Below, piece by piece: positions 33,044 to 40,924 of a stretch of 64,000 bases of DNA (within the stretch, counting starts at the first letter, position 1; every line of letters starts with the position of its first letter). The stretch comes from Pseudomonadota bacterium (GTDB taxonomy: Bacteria; Pseudomonadota; Gammaproteobacteria; Burkholderiales; Burkholderiaceae_C). The notes under the pieces are model-generated. The model was not told the DNA's origin and did not search any database. It was given only the letters and a program-made list of their open reading frames with translations. The position numbers were made by a program, and so were the translations under genes. Where the stretch lies: contig JAIUOW010000004.1 of assembly GCA_020161775.1 (NCBI GenBank), positions 1-64,000 of the forward strand, written 5' to 3'.

Positions 33044-33520
33044 CTAGCAGGGCTGCTGGGCCAATTGGTGCGCCAGCAGGATGCGCACGCAGCGGTGGGG
33101 CGCCAGCGGTGCGGCGGTGGCGCCCTGGCCTGGCGGCAAGTCCGCGTACACCAACGCGCCCGCCGCCTTGCCCGCGCCGGGCGGCAATTTGACCAGGCGC
33201 TTTGGCGGCATGGCTGGTACCTCCAGCGACACCACACCCAGCCCCCGCCCCGCAGCGGCCTGCAGCGCCGCGCTTTTGGCGAACCAGTCCGCCGCACTGC
33301 GCGGCATGTGCGGCATCAGCGCAATGTCGTACACCAGCACGATGTCCAGCCGCGTTGCCTGCTGCACGTCTGGCGACACCGTGACTTCCACCCGGTCCCA
33401 GACCCGCAGCGAATGCAGGACGCCAGGCCCGTCAGCGGCCATGGCACCGGTCAGCACCAGACACGCAGCAAGCACACCCGCCCGCGCCAACCAGCGCATC
33501 TTCAGCAGGCGGTCCGCCAT
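33044..33520 (-). CDS. Small exported protein of unknown function
   Basis: A 158-residue protein that I do not recognise. A signal peptide is clear (MRWLARAGVLAACLVLTGAMA, cleavage after AMA). The mature part has VEVTVSPDVQQATRLDIVLVYD, then WFAKSAALQAAAG and VVSLEVPAMPPKRLVKLP, suggesting a small beta-rich domain. Three cysteines are present, two near the C-terminus. It starts 3 bases after the dusA stop, so the two are probably co-transcribed. No lipobox is seen. Confidence 0.6.
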   Translation of the reverse strand: MADRLLKMRWLARAGVLAACLVLTGAMAADGPGVLHSLRVWDRVEVTVSPDVQQATRLDIVLVYDIALMPHMPRSAADWFAKSAALQAAAGRGLGVVSLEVPAMPPKRLVKLPPGAGKAAGALVYADLPPGQGATAAPLAPHRCVRILLAHQLAQQPC

Positions 33521-33523
33521 GGC

Positions 33524-34534
33524 CTACGCTGCCTCCCGCACGGCGCCGTGCGCCAGGGCCATCACCTCATGCGGCGGCAGGCTTTTGAGCTTGTGGTCGC
33601 TCCAGACCTGGCGCCAGCGCCGCGCGCCGGGCAGGCCATTGCGCAGGCCCAGCATGTGCCGGGCAATGCTGCTCCAGGGCGTGCCATGGGCGGCGGCCTC
33701 GCGGGCCATGTAGTCGCACATCTGCGCCTCGACCTGCTCGCGGGTCAGGGCCACGCCGTCCGGGCCGCCCACACCGTCCGCGCCAAAGAACGCTGCATCC
33801 CAGGAGGCCAGCCACCAGGGGTTGTGGTAAGCCTCGCGGCCGATCATCACGCCGTCCAGCAGCTGTAGCTGTTGCGCTACCTGCTCGCTGGTGGTGATGC
33901 CGCCGTTGATGGCGATGGTCAGGTGCGGAAATTCGGCCTTCAGCCGGTGCACCAGCGCGTAACGCAGCGGCGGCACCTCGCGGTTTTCCTTCGGGCTCAG
34001 GCCCTGCAGCCAGGCGTTGCGCGCATGGACGATGAACACCTTGCAGCCGGCTTCGGCCACGGTGCCCACGAAATCGCGCACGAATTCATAGCTTTCGGTC
34101 TTGTCGATGCCAATGCGGTGCTTGACCGTCACCGGCACGTCCACCACGTCCACCATGGCCTTCACGCAGTCGGCCACCAGCGCCGGCTCGGCCATCAGGC
34201 AGGCGCCGAACGCGCCGCGCTGCACGCGCTCGCTGGGGCAGCCGCAGTTGAGGTTGATTTCGTCATAGCCCCATTGCTGGCCCAGCCGGGCGCTGTGCGC
34301 CAGATCGGCCGGCTCGCTGCCGCCCAGCTGCAGGGCCACCGGGTGTTCCTCGGCATTGAAGCGCAGGTGGCGCGGCACGTCGCCATGAATCAGCGCGCCA
34401 GTCGTCACCATCTCGGTGTACAGCAGGGCGTGGCGGCTGAGCAGGCGATGGAAATACCGGCAATGGCGGTCGGTCCAATCCATCATGGGCGCGACGCTCA
34501 GGCGCCAGGGGGAATTGCTTGAATTTGGTTGCAC
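33524..34534 (-). CDS. dusA: tRNA-dihydrouridine(20/20a) synthase
   Basis: A 336-residue FMN enzyme that reduces U20 in the D-loop of tRNAs. It starts at GTG 34534 and opens WRLSVAPMMDWTDRHCR, which carries the DusA-type signature. Then comes the catalytic Cys in NLNCGCPSERVQRGAFGACLM near residue 100, KHRIGIDKTESYEF near residue 140, and the FMN phosphate site VMIGREAYHNPW near residue 228. Length and motifs separate it from DusB and DusC. Confidence 0.93.
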   Translation of the reverse strand: MQPNSSNSPWRLSVAPMMDWTDRHCRYFHRLLSRHALLYTEMVTTGALIHGDVPRHLRFNAEEHPVALQLGGSEPADLAHSARLGQQWGYDEINLNCGCPSERVQRGAFGACLMAEPALVADCVKAMVDVVDVPVTVKHRIGIDKTESYEFVRDFVGTVAEAGCKVFIVHARNAWLQGLSPKENREVPPLRYALVHRLKAEFPHLTIAINGGITTSEQVAQQLQLLDGVMIGREAYHNPWWLASWDAAFFGADGVGGPDGVALTREQVEAQMCDYMAREAAAHGTPWSSIARHMLGLRNGLPGARRWRQVWSDHKLKSLPPHEVMALAHGAVREAA

Positions 34535-34678
34535 AAAAAGAACTGTACCGGGTTCGCCAGGGGCTACTATTTGGAGGCAAGGCGCGGGCCGGTCCTACCC
34601 GCGATGCAAGATGCCGCTGACAAGCCTGCGCGCTGTTTCAGGCGGTAATGAACGCATTCCAGTACCGAAGGAGTTGCC

Positions 34679-35098
34679 GTGAAAACCGTTGCCCTGAAAC
34701 CCTTTGCGCTTGACCCCAACATGCTGACGCTGGGCGGGGTGTTCTACCCCACTGGCTACATGTTCCTGATGTTCGCCAACGAGGCCGAACGCAGCCAGGC
34801 GGTGGAGCGGCTGCTGGCCGACGGCTACAGCGGCGAATCGTTCATGGAAGTGCCCACCGAGGCCGTGCTGGGCGTGATTGCCAGCACCGTGGGCAGCGCC
34901 GACACCCCCCTGCCCTCGGCCGGCTCCGAGGCGGCCACCGTGCGCCGCTATGCCGAGCTGGCCGCCCAGGGCCACAGCGCGCTGATGATCCATGCGCCGT
35001 CGTCCGAGGAGACCGAGCACATCATGAACGTGCTGCGCCACGACCGCATTTCCTACGCCACCAAATATCGCCATCTGGTGATCGAAGACCTGGCCTGA
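34679..35098 (+). CDS. Conserved-looking small protein of unknown function
   Basis: A 139-residue soluble protein starting at GTG with AAGGAG 7 bases upstream. I do not recognise it. It has a beta strand YPTGYMFLMFA followed by ERSQAVERLLADGYS, and a second similar unit SALMIHAPSSEETEHIMNVLRHDRI. This suggests two alpha/beta modules of ferredoxin-like type. The end YRHLVIEDL is well formed and codon usage matches the neighbours, so it is a real gene. There is no signal peptide. Confidence 0.7.
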   Translation: MKTVALKPFALDPNMLTLGGVFYPTGYMFLMFANEAERSQAVERLLADGYSGESFMEVPTEAVLGVIASTVGSADTPLPSAGSEAATVRRYAELAAQGHSALMIHAPSSEETEHIMNVLRHDRISYATKYRHLVIEDLA

Positions 35099-35131
35099 GC
35101 GGCCGGGCGGCGTCAGCTGCTGCGCCGCCCG

Positions 35132-36373
35132 TCACTGGGTAAACGGGCTGGCGAATCTGGCGTCCGCCGCCAGCGCGGTGTCGTCCAGCGTGCGCAGGAA
35201 GGCCACCAGCGCGGCCTTGTCTGCCTCGGTCAGGTTCAGCCGGCGTGGCGCGTTGCCGGCCTGCAGCCGGTTGTCCAGCGCCGGGCCCGCCTGCACGCCG
35301 CTGTTGTAGTGCTCCACCACCTGCTCCAGCGACGAGAACCGCCCGTCGTGCATGAAGGCGCCGCTGCGCGACACGCTCTTGAGCGACGGCGACTTGAAGA
35401 TGCGCGTCTCGCCCGCATCCAGCCCGTTGCTGCGCGAATTGGCAGCCAGCGCAAACGTGGGCGGCACATGGCAGGCCGCGCAGGCCAGCCCGCCCTGCCC
35501 CCGCCCCAGGATGAAAAGCTGGCGGCCGCGCTCTTCTTGCGCGGTGAAGCTGGCAATCGGCGCGCCCAGCCCATCGTCGGGCAGGGCCGGGTTGTAGTTG
35601 GCGGCGTAACCCGCGTCCCAGCGGCTGCCAGTAGACACCATGGCGCGCTGGAACTGCGCGAGCGCACGCTGCACGCGCGCTTCGGTCACGGCCGGGTCGC
35701 CAAACGCCGCGGTGAACAGAGCCGGGTAATACGGCAGCGCCTGCAGCTTGGCGAACAGCGTGGGCAGCCCGCCGGCCGATGCGTCAAAGCCCATTTCCAC
35801 CGGATGCTGGATGGGCTGGGTGGCCTGGGCCTCCAGCGTGGCCGCCCGCTTGTCCCAGAACATGCTGCCCGGCGCGTAGTAGCGCACATTGCCCAGGCGC
35901 ATGGCGTGCGCCGTGGTGGCGCCGCCGGCAAAGCCCAGGCTGAAGCGCCGCGGGTCGCCAAAGCCCTGGGCCTGTTGGTGGCAGGACGCGCAGGACACGG
36001 TGTTGTTCACGCTGAGCTGGCGGTCGTAAAACAGCACGCGGCCCAGGGTGGCCGCGGCGTTCGTGGCCGGGTTGCCAGCTGGTGTGTTGTCATCGGCCAG
36101 CACGCCGGCGTTGTAGTAGGCGGGCGGCACCGGCGCGGCGTAGTTGGGCAGGTTGGCCAGGTCAATGCTCAGGCCGGGCAGCGCCGTGGTGGCCGGTGCG
36201 GGTGCGGCGGGTGCAGCGTCCGGTGTGGCCGCCGGGGTGGGCGCCAAGGTGGTGGCGGCCGTTTCCACCGGCGCGGCCGTGCCCCCGCCGCCACCGCCGC
36301 AGGCGGCCAGCAGCACGGTCAGGGCCAGCAGGATGACGGCGCTTGCCGCCAGGGACAGATGGTTGGTTTGCAT
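35132..36373 (-). CDS. Di-haem cytochrome c peroxidase / MauG-family lipoprotein
   Basis: A 413-residue protein. A lipoprotein signal is present (LLALTVLLAACGGGGGG, lipobox LAAC), then an Ala/Pro-rich linker to about residue 65. Two c-type haem sites follow, CASCHQQ near residue 120 and CAACHVP near residue 280, with the peroxidase-like FMHDGRFSSLEQVVEHYN near residue 345. Members reduce H2O2 or oxidise protein or small-molecule substrates in the periplasm. ATG 36373 has GGAGG 8 bases upstream. It lies 79 bases downstream of a response regulator gene on the same strand and may be its target. Confidence 0.85.
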   Translation of the reverse strand: MQTNHLSLAASAVILLALTVLLAACGGGGGGTAAPVETAATTLAPTPAATPDAAPAAPAPATTALPGLSIDLANLPNYAAPVPPAYYNAGVLADDNTPAGNPATNAAATLGRVLFYDRQLSVNNTVSCASCHQQAQGFGDPRRFSLGFAGGATTAHAMRLGNVRYYAPGSMFWDKRAATLEAQATQPIQHPVEMGFDASAGGLPTLFAKLQALPYYPALFTAAFGDPAVTEARVQRALAQFQRAMVSTGSRWDAGYAANYNPALPDDGLGAPIASFTAQEERGRQLFILGRGQGGLACAACHVPPTFALAANSRSNGLDAGETRIFKSPSLKSVSRSGAFMHDGRFSSLEQVVEHYNSGVQAGPALDNRLQAGNAPRRLNLTEADKAALVAFLRTLDDTALAADARFASPFTQ

Positions 36374-36452
36374 GGGTTGCCTCCGTGGGATGTTCAAACC
36401 CATTGTCAGAAGCCTTTGTGGACGGACTGTGGAGGCAATCCGGCGCCGCTGC

Positions 36453-37157
36453 TCACGATACGGATTCTTCGGTGTCCGGGTCGAACCGGTAGCCCATGCC
36501 ATAGACCGACACGATGGCCGAGCCCTGGGGCCGCAGCTTGCCGATCTTGCGCCGCAGGTTCTTGATGTGGCTGTCAATCGCGCGGTCGGTGGTGTCGCGG
36601 AAGTCTTCGTGCACGCTTTCGAGCAGCGCGTTGCGCGAAAACACATGGCCCGGGCGCGACAGCAGCCGCTTGAACAGGCGGAACTCCAGCGGCGTCAGGG
36701 GCAGCCAGTGCTCCTGCCAGGCGATGCGCAGCGCGTTGTCGTCCACGCGAAAGCCGTGCGGCGGCGCGCCGGCGCCCAGGCGCCCCTCGGCACGGCGCAG
36801 CAGCGCCTTGATGCGCGCCACCACCTCGCGCGGGCTGAAGGGCTTGCACACATAGTCGTCCGCGCCCACCTCCAGCCCGATCAGGCGGTCGATCTCGTCC
36901 ACCCGGGCCGTGACCATGATGATGGGCACGGCGGAAAACGTCCGCACCTCGCGGCACACTTCCACGCCGTCCTGGCCGGGCAGCATGATGTCCAGCAGCA
37001 CCAGCGCGGGCTCCATGCGGCGGACCTCGGGCGCCACCTGCAAGCCGTTGCCCAGCACCGTGGTGCGCCAGCCCTGGGCCTGCAGGTAGTTGTCCAGCAT
37101 GTCGGCAATGCGCGCGTCGTCTTCAACGACCAGGATGCGGCGGGGTTCGGGCGTCAC
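36453..37157 (-). CDS. OmpR-family response regulator
   Basis: A 234-residue regulator. The receiver domain has the acidic pair EDDAR, the phospho-Asp in LVLLDIMLPGQDG (about residue 57), T in MVTARVDEID and K in DYVCKPFSPREV (about residue 107). The winged-helix C-terminus has TPLEFRLFKRLLSRPGHVFSR and TDRAIDSHIKNLRRKIG. It begins at GTG, overlapping the kinase stop as GTGA. The kinase-first gene order and shape resemble BaeSR-type systems; the signal is unknown. Confidence 0.9.
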   Translation of the reverse strand: MTPEPRRILVVEDDARIADMLDNYLQAQGWRTTVLGNGLQVAPEVRRMEPALVLLDIMLPGQDGVEVCREVRTFSAVPIIMVTARVDEIDRLIGLEVGADDYVCKPFSPREVVARIKALLRRAEGRLGAGAPPHGFRVDDNALRIAWQEHWLPLTPLEFRLFKRLLSRPGHVFSRNALLESVHEDFRDTTDRAIDSHIKNLRRKIGKLRPQGSAIVSVYGMGYRFDPDTEESVS

Positions 37158-38641
37158 GCGGGGTCTCCGTCGGCGTCTGCATTCAGTGGCAGGCAGGCCA
37201 CCACGGCCAGGCCGCCCAGCGCCGATGCCCCGGCGCGGATCGTACCGCCATGCGCCTGCACGATGGCGCGGCAGATCGCCAGGCCCAGGCCGCTACCGTG
37301 GCTACCGTGGCTGCCGCCGGTGGCGCGCTGGCGCGCGGTGTCGGCGCGAAACAGCGGCTCAAACAGCTGCTCCAGCTCGCCCGGCGCGACGCCGGGCGGG
37401 GTGTCTTCCACGCGCAGTTCCAGCCCGGCCGGCACCCGGCTCCATTGCACGCGCACCTGTCCGGGCGCGGTGGTGTAGCGCAGGCTGTTTTCCAGCAGGT
37501 TGGTCAGCAGCTGTTCAATGCGCCCGATGTCCCACCGCACGGGGACGGACACGGGGCCGCCGCGCAGATCCAGCGCCAGCCCCGCCTTGTGCAGCCGGGG
37601 CTCAAACCGGCGGGCCGCGCGTTCCAGCACCACGGCGGCGTCGCCGTCGCTGAACTCACAAGGCAGCGCGCCCAGGTCGGCCATGGACAGCATATGCAGG
37701 TCATTGACCAGCCGCACCAGCTGCAAAACCTCGCTGCGCAGGTTGGCCAGCACATCGGCGCTGGGCGCGCGCGCGCCATCCTGGATGGATTCAATCTCGC
37801 CCAGCAGCACCGACAGTGGCGTGCGCAGCTCATGCGAAATCTGGGCGATCCAGCTGCGCCGCGCGCCCTCCAGCTTTTTCAGCTCAGCCGCCATGCGGTT
37901 CACGTCGCCGATCAGCGCCGCCATCTCGCGCGATCCGGTTTCGGGCACCACCACCGCCAGTTCGCCGCCAGCGATGCGCTGCGTGGCCGCCTGCAGCTGG
38001 CGCAGCGGCCGGCTCAGGCGCGGTGCGGCAAATGCGGCGGCCAGCAGGGCCAGCAACAGCGTGACGCCGGCCGCCAGCCCCAGGCCAATGTACTGCCGGC
38101 TCAGGAAGCGCAAGTCCACGCCGTCCAGCTCGGTGCTGGGCAGCATGCGCACCTGGGCCACCGTCTGGCCGTTGACCACCACCGGCGCCTGCAACACGTT
38201 GCGCCCGTCGGCAAACGCCGGGCCGCCCACCCGCACGCCCTGGGCGTCCAGGATCTGGATGCGCCGCGCCATGCCCTCGGGCGGGCCGCGCGGGGGCGGA
38301 GGCCGGGGCCGTTCGCCGCGCGGGCCTTCATCGGGGCCCGCCTCGCGGCGCGGCGGCGGCGCTCGGCGCTCGGGCGGCGTGATGCCCTCGGCCTGGGCAA
38401 ATTCGTCCATGATGTCGCGCATGGGAATGCCGCGCGACATGTTGTCCACAAACGCAGGGTCGCGGGCGCGCGCAGCCACCAGGCTGGCAAAGCGCTCCAG
38501 ATGCTCGCGGTCACGCGCGCGCAGATAGTCCGAAAAGCCGGCTTTCAGGTTCCACGCCACAAAACCGCCAATGGCCAGGACCGACAGCAAGACGGTGGCC
38601 ACGAGCAGCAGCGACAGTTGATGGACGATGCGCAGGCGCAT
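37154..38641 (-). CDS. Membrane sensor histidine kinase
   Basis: A 495-residue kinase. Membrane segments lie at about 8-30 and 180-200. The periplasmic part contains a Pro/Arg-rich stretch (RRAPPPRREAGPDEG and PPPPRGPPEG, residues about 100-140). HAMP follows, then HisKA with the phospho-His in WIAQISHELRTPLSVLL (about residue 263), and HATPase boxes NLLENSLRYT, VEDTPPGVAPGE and GSGLGLAI. The G2 box is preceded by a SHGSHG tandem made by a 9-base DNA repeat. ATG 38641 is chosen; the open frame upstream covers a terminator region. Confidence 0.88.
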   Translation of the reverse strand: MRLRIVHQLSLLLVATVLLSVLAIGGFVAWNLKAGFSDYLRARDREHLERFASLVAARARDPAFVDNMSRGIPMRDIMDEFAQAEGITPPERRAPPPRREAGPDEGPRGERPRPPPPRGPPEGMARRIQILDAQGVRVGGPAFADGRNVLQAPVVVNGQTVAQVRMLPSTELDGVDLRFLSRQYIGLGLAAGVTLLLALLAAAFAAPRLSRPLRQLQAATQRIAGGELAVVVPETGSREMAALIGDVNRMAAELKKLEGARRSWIAQISHELRTPLSVLLGEIESIQDGARAPSADVLANLRSEVLQLVRLVNDLHMLSMADLGALPCEFSDGDAAVVLERAARRFEPRLHKAGLALDLRGGPVSVPVRWDIGRIEQLLTNLLENSLRYTTAPGQVRVQWSRVPAGLELRVEDTPPGVAPGELEQLFEPLFRADTARQRATGGSHGSHGSGLGLAICRAIVQAHGGTIRAGASALGGLAVVACLPLNADADGDPA

Positions 38642-38705
38642 GGCTGCATCGTACGGGGTGAATGGGGCAGGTTTGTGGAGGGCGTCTCCACAATGCGATG
38701 TGCCC

Positions 38706-38733
38706 CAAAAAAACAAAACCCGCCGAAGCGGGT
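38706..38733 (-). terminator. Rho-independent terminator downstream of phaCAB
   Basis: On the minus strand, a perfect 6-bp stem ACCCGC / GCGGGT closed by a TTCG tetraloop is followed by TTTTGTTTTTTTG. It lies about 107 bases after the phaB stop and just before the histidine kinase gene, so it probably ends the phaCAB transcript. Confidence 0.85.
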
Positions 38734-38747
38734 CCTGGATCGCCTGT

Positions 38748-38818
38748 TGCTTCAACGGGCCATCGAGGCCCGCTGAAGCAGCAAGTCATTTTGGTGGTCG
38801 ATCCCGCTGGCGCGGGAC
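38748..38818 (+). repeat. Two further hairpins between phaB and the terminator
   Basis: The first has arms TGCTTCAACGGGCC / GGCCCGCTGAAGCA (one mismatch, ATCGA loop, 38748-38780). The second is GATCCCGC-TGGC-GCGGGACC (about 38799-38818). With the terminator they give three stems in about 110 bases, which could stabilise the 3' end of the pha mRNA. Confidence 0.6.
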
Positions 38819-38839
38819 CCTCGCCCCTCCCAAAATGCC

Positions 38840-39577
38840 TTACCCCATGTGCAAACCGCCGTTCACCGAGAAATCGGCGCCGGTCGAATAACCACCCTCT
38901 TCCGACGCCAGCCACGCAATGATGGAAGCGATCTCGCTGGGTTCGCCCAGGCGCTTGACGGGCACGGTGGCCACGATCTTGGCCAGTACGTCCTCGCGGA
39001 TGGCCTTGACCATGTCGGTGCCGATGTAGCCGGGGCTCACGGTGTTGACCGTCACGCCCTTGGTGGCCAGCTCCTGCGCCAGCGCCATGGTGAAGCCGTG
39101 CATGCCGGCCTTGGCGGCCGAATAGTTGGTCTGGCCAGCCTGGCCCTTTTCACCGTTGACCGAGCTGATGTTGATGATGCGGCCCCAACCCTTTTCCACC
39201 ATGTCGGCCACGACCTGCTTGGTCACGTTGAACATGCTGTTGAGGTTGGTCTCGATCACCGCGTCCCAGTCTTCACGCGTCATCTTCAGGAACATGCGGT
39301 CGCGCGTGATGCCGGCGTTGTTCACCAGCACGTCGATCACGCCGTGCTCGGCCTTGGTCTTGGTGAAGGCCTCGACCGTCGATTCCCAGTTGCCGACATT
39401 GCCGACGGATGCGTGGAAGGTGTAGCCCAGGGCCTTCTGCTCGGCCAGCCACTTGGCGTGGTCGCGCGTGGGGCCGCAGCCGGCGATGACCTTGAAGCCC
39501 TCCTTGTGCAGGCGCTGGCAGATGGCCGTTCCGATGCCACCCATGCCACCGGTGACGTACGCTACTTTTTGGCTCAT
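38840..39577 (-). CDS. phaB: Acetoacetyl-CoA reductase
   Basis: A 245-residue SDR enzyme reducing acetoacetyl-CoA to (R)-3-hydroxybutyryl-CoA with NADPH. It has VTGGMGGIGTAICQRL near residue 8, NNAGITRD near residue 87, and the catalytic Ser in ISSVNGEKGQAGQTNYSAAKAG (Tyr and Lys near residue 152; block summarised). The C-terminus is GADFSVNGGLHMG. It closely follows phaA (42 bases) as the last gene of phaCAB. Confidence 0.93.
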   Translation of the reverse strand: MSQKVAYVTGGMGGIGTAICQRLHKEGFKVIAGCGPTRDHAKWLAEQKALGYTFHASVGNVGNWESTVEAFTKTKAEHGVIDVLVNNAGITRDRMFLKMTREDWDAVIETNLNSMFNVTKQVVADMVEKGWGRIINISSVNGEKGQAGQTNYSAAKAGMHGFTMALAQELATKGVTVNTVSPGYIGTDMVKAIREDVLAKIVATVPVKRLGEPSEIASIIAWLASEEGGYSTGADFSVNGGLHMG

Positions 39578-39619
39578 TGTTTTGACTCCGTTGATTTGTC
39601 GTTGTTGATTGGAACCTGA

Positions 39620-40801
39620 TCAGGCACGTTCCACAGCAAGGGAAACCCCCATGCCGCCGCCGATGCACAGCGCGGCAATGCCCTTCTTCGCGTCGCGGCG
39701 CTGCATTTCGTACAGCAGCGTGACCAGAATGCGCGCACCCGACGCACCGATCGGGTGCCCGATGGCAATGGCGCCACCGTTCACGTTGACCTTGGCCGCG
39801 TCAATGCCCAGTTCCTTGTTGACGGCGCAGGCCTGCGCGGCAAAGGCTTCGTTCAGCTCGAACAGGTCCACGTCGGCGGCCTGCCAGCCGGCGCGCTCCA
39901 GCACCTTGCGCGTGGCGGGCACCGGGCCCATGCCCATGGTGGCCGGGTCCAGGCCGCTGGTGCCGAAGGCCTTGATGGTGGCCAGGGGCTTGAGGCCCAG
40001 GGCCGCCGCCTTTTTCGCGCTCATCATCACCAGCGCGGCGGCGCCGTCGTTCAGGCCCGAGGCGTTGCCCGCGGTCACGCTGCCAGCCTTGTCAAAGGCG
40101 GGGCGCAGGCCGGCCAGGGCTTCTGCGTTGGTCTTCTTGTTGATGTATTCGTCGGCCGCGAAGACGACCGGATCGCCCTTTTTCTGGGGGATGGTCACGG
40201 CGACGATTTCGTCCTTGAACTTGCCCGCGTCCTGCGCGGCGGCGGCCTTTTGCTGGCTGGCCAGTGCCAGGGCGTCCTGCTGGTCACGGCTGATGTCGTG
40301 GGCCTTGGCCACGTTCTCGGCGGTGATGCCCATGTGGTACTGGTTGTACACGTCCCACAGGCCGTCCACGATCATGGTGTCCTGCATCTTCCAGTCGCCC
40401 ATGCGCTGGCCGTCGCGGCTGCCCATCAGCACGTGCGGCGCGGCGCTCATGTTTTCCTGGCCGCCGGCCACCACGATGTCGCTGTCGCCCCAGGCAATGG
40501 CCTGCGCGGCCAGCATCACGGCCTTCAGGCCCGAGCCGCACACCGCGTTGATGGTCAGGGCAGGTACCTCTTTGGGCAGGCCGGCCTTCAGCGTGGCCTG
40601 GCGCGCCGGGTTCTGGCCCGAGCCCGCGGCCAGCACCTGGCCCATGATCACCTCGCCCACCTGGGCCGGGTCCACCTTGGCGCGGGCCAGGGCTTCCTTG
40701 ATGACGATGGCGCCCAGCTCGGGCGCGGGGATCTTGGCGAGCGAGCCGCCGAACTTGCCCACGGCCGTGCGCACGGCCGAAACGATGACGATGTCTTCCA
40801 T
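39620..40801 (-). CDS. phaA: Acetyl-CoA acetyltransferase (beta-ketothiolase)
   Basis: A 393-residue biosynthetic thiolase condensing two acetyl-CoA. The acyl-Cys lies in [11 protein letters not shown] (about residue 89), the catalytic His in [17 protein letters not shown] (about residue 350) and the second Cys in [14 protein letters not shown] (about residue 380). Length matches C. necator PhaA. It lies 123 bases downstream of phaC, separated by a REP-like repeat, and 42 bases upstream of phaB. Confidence 0.94.
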   Translation of the reverse strand: MEDIVIVSAVRTAVGKFGGSLAKIPAPELGAIVIKEALARAKVDPAQVGEVIMGQVLAAGSGQNPARQATLKAGLPKEVPALTINAVCGSGLKAVMLAAQAIAWGDSDIVVAGGQENMSAAPHVLMGSRDGQRMGDWKMQDTMIVDGLWDVYNQYHMGITAENVAKAHDISRDQQDALALASQQKAAAAQDAGKFKDEIVAVTIPQKKGDPVVFAADEYINKKTNAEALAGLRPAFDKAGSVTAGNASGLNDGAAALVMMSAKKAAALGLKPLATIKAFGTSGLDPATMGMGPVPATRKVLERAGWQAADVDLFELNEAFAAQACAVNKELGIDAAKVNVNGGAIAIGHPIGASGARILVTLLYEMQRRDAKKGIAALCIGGGMGVSLAVERA

Positions 40802-40831
40802 TTGAAAAGTCTCCTCAAAAATCAGCAGTTT

Positions 40832-40912
40832 GTCATTGCGGGCTTGACCCGCAATCCACGGCGATGCGCTGCATCATTCGCGGCGTGGATCCCGGGTCAA
40901 GCCCGGGATGAC
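40832..40912 (-). repeat. REP-like double-palindrome repeat, copy 2
   Basis: It carries the same two palindromes as the copy at 26483-26536 but in opposite orientation: TTGCGGGCTTGACCCGCAA and ATCCCGGGTCAAGCCCGGGAT, with a longer spacer (CCACGGCGATG...GCGTGG) that is itself self-complementary. It lies between phaC and phaA. Confidence 0.8.
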
Positions 40913-40924
40913 GACGTTGAGTCG

